Under the pieces are notes generated by a model. That model saw only the letters and a list, made by a program, of their open reading frames with translations, had not been told where the DNA came from and did not search any database. From assembly GCA_014382085.1 (NCBI GenBank), contig JACNKJ010000228.1, forward strand, positions 1 through 9,947: 9,947 nt of DNA. The letters are read 5' to 3'. The translations under genes and the position numbers were made by a program. Of the stretch, positions 6,641 through 9,947 are shown piece after piece (the stretch's first letter is position 1; each line of letters opens with the position of its first letter). The DNA is from a bacterium (lineage in GTDB: Bacteria > Krumholzibacteriota > Krumholzibacteriia > JACNKJ01).

Positions 6641-7632
6641 GCCTCCTCCTTCAGAATCTTGTCGAAGCCCATCCAGGACGGGTAATCCTGGAAACCTAGA
6701 GCCTTGTTGATGCCGATCATGCCGACGTTGTTTTCCTCGTTGTCGGTCATGACCCAAGAATGTCCCTGACTCTTGGCGTAGCTCAGCGCTTTCACCTTGA
6801 GCCCCATGGCGATGCCGCGCCGACGATGAGAACGCGAAACTCCGGTGAGTCCCGTTGCCAAGTGATTCCCGGCCTTCTGCTTCCACAGAACGCTCAAACC
6901 CACCGAAGCTTCTCCGTCAACGGCAAACCAAGCGGCCTCGGGATAGAGATTCGGCGACTCGAGCACGTGACGCTTGAACCACTCGAAACCGGGATCCGTG
7001 TGCGGATCGGGAAGGGGAATATCCTTCCAAATTCCCTGCTCCATCTCGTAGATGCGCCGATCCCAGTCGGGCCACAGCTCGCGCAGCTCAAGCATGTTCA
7101 TCATGCGGATGCCTTGCTCCTCTACCCGCATGACCGCGTCCAGAAAAGGCGTGGGATCCCAATCGCTAAGCGTGAGTTTGGAATCCCAAACCTTCATGCC
7201 GCCAACGAAACCACGCTTTTCGAGGAAGGGCACCGTGGCCGGAACCTTCTCGGGGCAAGTCCAGGAACTCAACTTAATGGGATCGAAGGCCATCACCTTG
7301 TCCACGATGTGGGTGAAAAGTTTGCCGCCGATTCCTCGCTCCTGAAAATCCGGATGCACCGCCACCCAGACCTCGAATTTGTGAGGGTGGAACATGAAGG
7401 GCGCCTGCCCATAGCTGCCGAAGGCGACAACCTTGCCATCCTCTTCCCAAACGAAGCGCTTCCACTTGATGGGCTGAACCGGATCTTCCATGTCCTTGAT
7501 GCGCTGCTTGTCCGAATGCGCGATCTCTTCGGCCGTCTCCGGAAATTCCGGGAAGAGGGCGTTATTGATCTGCGCGATCGCCTCATAGTCAGCTTCGCTG
7601 TGAGTCCGAATTTTCGTCGCAGTTTTCGTCAT
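6637..7632 (-). CDS. Tandem-GNAT acetyltransferase (paralog 1)
   Basis: 331 residues forming two GNAT domains in one chain, the layout also seen in mycothiol synthase. The N-terminal acetyl-CoA loop is VHPDFQERGIGGKL (92-105; Q97-x-x-G100-x-G102). The C-terminal one is SRSHRRRGIAMGLK (266-279; R270-x-x-G273-x-A275), followed by the family signature NEENNVGMIGINKALGF (298-314). Between them is a linker with PLPDPHTDPGFEWF (206-219), shared with the two neighbouring paralogs. I chose the ATG at 7632, not one 15 codons upstream, because it overlaps the preceding gene's stop (ATGA) with GAGG seven bases before it. The 3' end overlaps the C45 start in the same way, so all three genes are probably translationally coupled. 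It would transfer an acetyl or similar group from acyl-CoA to an unknown amine. Both domains keep the cofactor loop. Confidence 0.88.
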   Translation of the reverse strand: MTKTATKIRTHSEADYEAIAQINNALFPEFPETAEEIAHSDKQRIKDMEDPVQPIKWKRFVWEEDGKVVAFGSYGQAPFMFHPHKFEVWVAVHPDFQERGIGGKLFTHIVDKVMAFDPIKLSSWTCPEKVPATVPFLEKRGFVGGMKVWDSKLTLSDWDPTPFLDAVMRVEEQGIRMMNMLELRELWPDWDRRIYEMEQGIWKDIPLPDPHTDPGFEWFKRHVLESPNLYPEAAWFAVDGEASVGLSVLWKQKAGNHLATGLTGVSRSHRRRGIAMGLKVKALSYAKSQGHSWVMTDNEENNVGMIGINKALGFQDYPSWMGFDKILKEEA

Positions 7633-8618
7633 TTCTGCACCTCTTCCTGTTTGATGATCTTCGCGCAGGTGTACCATGCCGGCAGAGCTTCAAAACCTAG
7701 CCGTGCGTTGATCCCCCGCATTCCCACGTTCTGTTCGGCGTTCCAGGTTCTCGTGCCCAGGATGCCAGCCTCCTTGGCCCACTCCAGGACGACAACCTTG
7801 AGCGCCATGGCGATGCCGCGTCCGCGGTATTCCCGCAGCACCCCCGTAAGACCGGTCCACACGTCAGGAATGGTCTCGGCGTTCCACAAATTGCTCATGC
7901 CCACGTAATCCTTGCAGTCCAGGGCCACCATGTAGCCTTCGGGCAACAAGTTGGGATTGGCCAGCATTCGTTTCGACCAGAGTTCGTATTCGGGCTTGGT
8001 GTAGGGATCGGGCCAGGGTACGTCCACATCGATGGTCGTAACCAAGTCGTAAAGCCTGCGCATATGATCTTCCCGATGCGAAAGCTCTCCATGCGATCGA
8101 AACACGATCCCCTGCTCCATGACCTTTTGCACACTGTCGCCGAACTCATCCGGCTCGAAGCTTGTTAGATCCAAACGAGATTCGATTTCCTCGATCTCCT
8201 TCTCGAATCCATGATTTGCCGCAAACTTGATTCCCGCAGGATGAATCTCCCCTGTCTCCGTCTGGAGCTTGATGGGATCGAAAGGCTCAAGCTCCCGCTG
8301 AAGGTGCTCCCACAGGGCCCTTCCGATTCCCCGTTTCTGGAAATCAGGATGTACCTCCACCTGCACCCAGAAGCGCTGCGGGTGGAACGAGTAAGCCTCT
8401 TGGCTGAAATCGGCCCGCCCCACAATGCGATCTTCCTCAAGCCAAACCCAGCGACCCCAGGTGACTTTTGGATCTTTGTGCTCATCGCTAAACCGCATCT
8501 CAGCGGCGCTGGAGGCATGATCCGGGTAGAGCGCACGCTCCAGTTCGGCCATACCTTCGTAGTGATCGGCCGTAAAAGCGCGTAGGCGGTTTTCAGTTAC
8601 TTTCAAATTGGCAGACAT
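7629..8618 (-). CDS. Tandem-GNAT acetyltransferase (paralog 2)
   Basis: 329 residues with the same two-domain plan as its downstream neighbour. Cofactor loops are VHPDFQKRGIGRAL (89-102; Q94-x-x-G97-x-G99) and LREYRGRGIAMALK (261-274; R265-x-x-G268-x-A270). The C-terminal asparagine block NAEQNVGMRGINARLGF (293-309) and the central VPWPDPYTKPEYELW (200-214) are conserved. The ATG at 8618 has GAGGGAG six bases upstream. A 203-bp spacer separates it from the third paralog's stop, so this gene may head its own transcription unit with the next GNAT and the C45 gene. No clear promoter was recognised in that spacer. Sequence identity to paralog 1 is evident across all blocks but the proteins are well diverged, so the duplication is old. 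Confidence 0.88.
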   Translation of the reverse strand: MSANLKVTENRLRAFTADHYEGMAELERALYPDHASSAAEMRFSDEHKDPKVTWGRWVWLEEDRIVGRADFSQEAYSFHPQRFWVQVEVHPDFQKRGIGRALWEHLQRELEPFDPIKLQTETGEIHPAGIKFAANHGFEKEIEEIESRLDLTSFEPDEFGDSVQKVMEQGIVFRSHGELSHREDHMRRLYDLVTTIDVDVPWPDPYTKPEYELWSKRMLANPNLLPEGYMVALDCKDYVGMSNLWNAETIPDVWTGLTGVLREYRGRGIAMALKVVVLEWAKEAGILGTRTWNAEQNVGMRGINARLGFEALPAWYTCAKIIKQEEVQK

Positions 8619-8702
8619 AAAGAACTCCCTCGGCCATTGAAAAATGGTCGGAATAGCACTTGTCGGTGAATGGAAATAGGTCGCCGAAAAGGCGGTGCGT
8701 AT

Positions 8703-8740
8703 GAGGTCTAGTTGATATTGATCATTTGGCTAGGGACCTC
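8703..8740. promoter_or_regulatory. Imperfect long dyad in the 203-bp spacer upstream of paralog 2
   Basis: GAGGTCTAG (8703-8711) and CTAG-GG-ACCTC (8730-8740) are complementary apart from a 2-base GG bulge. They enclose an 18-base loop containing TTGAT-A-TTGAT and the palindrome TGATCA. An 8-bp palindrome CCTCGAGG (8740-8747) adjoins it. It lies about 80-115 bases before the start codon of paralog 2, so it could be an operator or a leader RNA hairpin. The rest of the spacer (8619-8821) shows no ORF, clear promoter or terminator. Confidence 0.3.
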
Positions 8741-8821
8741 CTCGAGGGACGGAAAAGCGGTCTGCTTTCGGTTGGGTGGCACACAATGAACAATTTCCTT
8801 TGAGAAATCAAGAAAAAAGTT

Positions 8822-9796
8822 TCAATCATCTGCGCCTTTCACTCCCACTTCCTTTTCCCAGGTGATCCAAGCGGGCCGAGGCTCAAAACCCAATCGCTTG
8901 TTGATACCGAGCATGGGCGAGTTGCCCTCTTCGTTCCAAGTAATCAAAACTTTGCGGCCAGTACCGAGCGCCCATTGCAAGGATCGCACTTTCACTGCGG
9001 TGGCAAGGCTTCGCCCTCGGTATTCCGCCTTCACTGCACTTAGTCCCACCCAAAGGGATTCGGGATCGTCCGCGTAGCTCAACTCTGTAAGAGCAACCCA
9101 ATCTTCACCATCGAGTGCGATGAATACTCCATCGGAGATGAAGTTCGGATTGGAAAAGTAACGCTCTTCGAATTCCTCAAAGGTAGCCGGCGTTCGCGCA
9201 TCCACGTTGGGTACGTCCTCGAGCAAAGGTTCGCGCAATTCATAGAAGCGGCGTTTCCACTCTGGATCGCTGGAAAGCTCCGCCAAGCTCGCGATACGGA
9301 TGCCACCATCCTCCACCTTCACCGCGTCGGCTTCAAAAGCTTCAGCCTTGTAAGCCTCAATATCGAGTCGCCATTCTTCATAGCGTTGAACGGCCTTGTA
9401 ACCGTACTTTTCCAAGAGACGAGTGCTTTCTAGAAGGTCTTCACGCGACTCAATTCGAAGCAACCAGGGGTCTAGAGAAGCCATCTCTTCGAGCAGGTGA
9501 GTGTAGAGCGACTGACCGATTCCCTTCCTGCGCCAATCGGGATGCACATTGATTTCCACAAAGTATTTCCGCGGATGATAGAGCCGATTGTGCTGATGAT
9601 AATCCGTCATGGCCACGGCCATGCCCCCGCGCTCCACCAGCCAACGCTTGTACCGCGCCGGTGGCTTGATGTGTCCGTCGTCGCGGCGAATTTCTTCGCC
9701 CAGGCCGGGATACTCGGGCAAGACGGCGTCGAAGAGCTCGCCCAGCGCGGGGTAGTCGTCCTGGGTGAACTCGCGTAGACCTTCGATTGGGCTCAA
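8822..9796 (-). CDS. Tandem-GNAT acetyltransferase (paralog 3), TTG start, altered C-terminal cofactor loop
   Basis: 324 residues, third copy of the two-GNAT family. The N-terminal loop VHPDWRRKGIGQSL (84-97; R89-x-x-G92-x-G94) is intact. The C-terminal loop reads AEYRGRSLATAVK (257-269), where the usual glycine of R/Q-x-x-G-x-G/A is S263, so this domain may bind acyl-CoA poorly or be structural. NEEGNSPMLGINKRLGF (288-304) keeps the asparagine block. The start is a TTG: AGGGGG (9810-9805) lies eight bases upstream, it follows the preceding stop by five bases, and the next in-frame ATG would delete a large part of the first domain. It reads in line with the partial membrane-protein gene before it and probably shares its transcript. 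Substrate unknown. Confidence 0.85.
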   Translation of the reverse strand: MSPIEGLREFTQDDYPALGELFDAVLPEYPGLGEEIRRDDGHIKPPARYKRWLVERGGMAVAMTDYHQHNRLYHPRKYFVEINVHPDWRRKGIGQSLYTHLLEEMASLDPWLLRIESREDLLESTRLLEKYGYKAVQRYEEWRLDIEAYKAEAFEADAVKVEDGGIRIASLAELSSDPEWKRRFYELREPLLEDVPNVDARTPATFEEFEERYFSNPNFISDGVFIALDGEDWVALTELSYADDPESLWVGLSAVKAEYRGRSLATAVKVRSLQWALGTGRKVLITWNEEGNSPMLGINKRLGFEPRPAWITWEKEVGVKGADD

Positions 9797-9801
9797 GTCT
9801 C

Positions 9802-9947
9802 TTACCCCCTGAAGTAGATCCAGACCGCGGCCACCGCGCCAACGAGAATGATGGAAAGAATCATGTCACGTCGACGCCAACGTGAATCCGACTTCGTGTC
9901 ACCGCTCACTGTGGCGAAGGTGAGGTCACGCAGTTTGTCTTCCGAGG
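9802..9947 (-). CDS. C-terminal tail of a membrane protein (cut by window edge), possibly a sodium:solute symporter
   Basis: The frame is open from the window edge to TAA at 9804-9802, giving 47 complete codons. It reads a polar stretch (SEDKLRDLTFATVSGD...), a basic patch WRRRD, then one hydrophobic helix (MILSIILVGAVAAVWIYF) and a short RG tail. A cytoplasmic loop followed by a final membrane helix is the typical end of a transporter. The pattern LTxxTV...W-x-x-x-D-x-x-x-S-x-x-L...Y-x-Y-F recalls the last helix of sodium:solute symporter family members, but this is recalled similarity over a short tail and is weak. Five bases separate its stop from the next start, so the two genes are probably co-transcribed. 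A transporter here would fit uptake of the compound that the acyltransferases modify. Confidence 0.6.
   Translation of the reverse strand, partial: SEDKLRDLTFATVSGDTKSDSRWRRRDMILSIILVGAVAAVWIYFRG
9805..9810 (-). promoter_or_regulatory. Ribosome-binding site that fixes the TTG start of paralog 3
   Basis: AGGGGG on the minus strand forms the last two sense codons (Arg-Gly) of the upstream gene and sits eight bases before the TTG at 9796. It is the only purine-rich site near the beginning of the conserved GNAT sequence, and no ATG or GTG is available there. Confidence 0.55.

Noticed and set aside
6641..6886. Upstream extension of the C45 gene to an earlier in-frame ATG
   Set aside because: The added 82 residues are low in hydrophobic structure, lie inside the GNAT coding sequence in another frame, and the ATGA-coupled start at 6640 has a strong SD.
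6760..7908. Long open frame (382 codons) on the plus strand across the two GNAT genes
   Set aside because: Antisense shadow of two genes with clear acetyl-CoA motifs; the translation has no domain-like pattern and spans the junction of both genes.
8799..8818. Small hairpin next to an A/T run just after the paralog 3 stop, considered as a terminator
   Set aside because: The stem is only four pairs and, read on the minus strand, the T run precedes the hairpin instead of following it. On the plus strand it is followed by A, not T.

Overview
The window is a protein-coding bacterial segment with no RNA genes, transposases, CRISPR or phage genes. Most genes are GC-rich. The organism cannot be named from this sequence. 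A secreted LVIVD-repeat protein ending in a FlgD-type Ig/sorting-like domain, next to a homoaconitase-type hydro-lyase and two-domain GNATs, fits the FCB-like or Eisenbacteria/Krumholzibacteria/Latescibacteria-like lineages known mainly from metagenomes. That placement is an inference.

Left part (1-2018): the 5' portion of a homoaconitase/LeuC-type hydro-lyase gene (minus, cut by the window edge) lies downstream of a 10-TM SLAC1/TehA-type anion channel gene (minus). Divergent from the channel gene, across a 127-bp spacer, is an Rrf2-family regulator with an IscR-like Cys/Cys/Cys/His ligand set (C91, C98, C104, H107). It has a near-consensus sigma70-type promoter and a 16-bp palindrome over its start-site/ribosome-binding region. 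The layout suggests an iron-sulfur redox, iron or NO sensor that controls itself and perhaps the channel.

Middle (2019-5548): a four-unit AGTCnnn heptamer array abuts the regulator stop codon. Next comes an extended-SDR NAD(P)-dependent nucleotide-sugar epimerase/dehydratase-type gene, then a 756-residue exported protein. The exported protein has fourteen beta-strand motifs at an almost constant 42-residue period, which could make two seven-bladed propellers, and a C-terminal FlgD-Ig-like domain. Its DNA is clearly more AT-rich than the flanking genes.

Right part (5552-9947): five genes on the minus strand. In transcription order they are: the C-terminal tail of a membrane protein (cut by the edge, perhaps a sodium:solute symporter), a tandem-GNAT protein with a TTG start, a 203-bp spacer, a second and a third tandem-GNAT protein, and a C45-family Ntn-hydrolase (penicillin acyltransferase-like). 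The last three are joined by ATGA stop/start overlaps, so they are almost certainly translationally coupled. Three paralogous two-domain acetyltransferases beside an Ntn acyltransferase/amidohydrolase is the most system-like arrangement here. It suggests paired acylation and deacylation of a small amine or peptide, with the substrate unknown.
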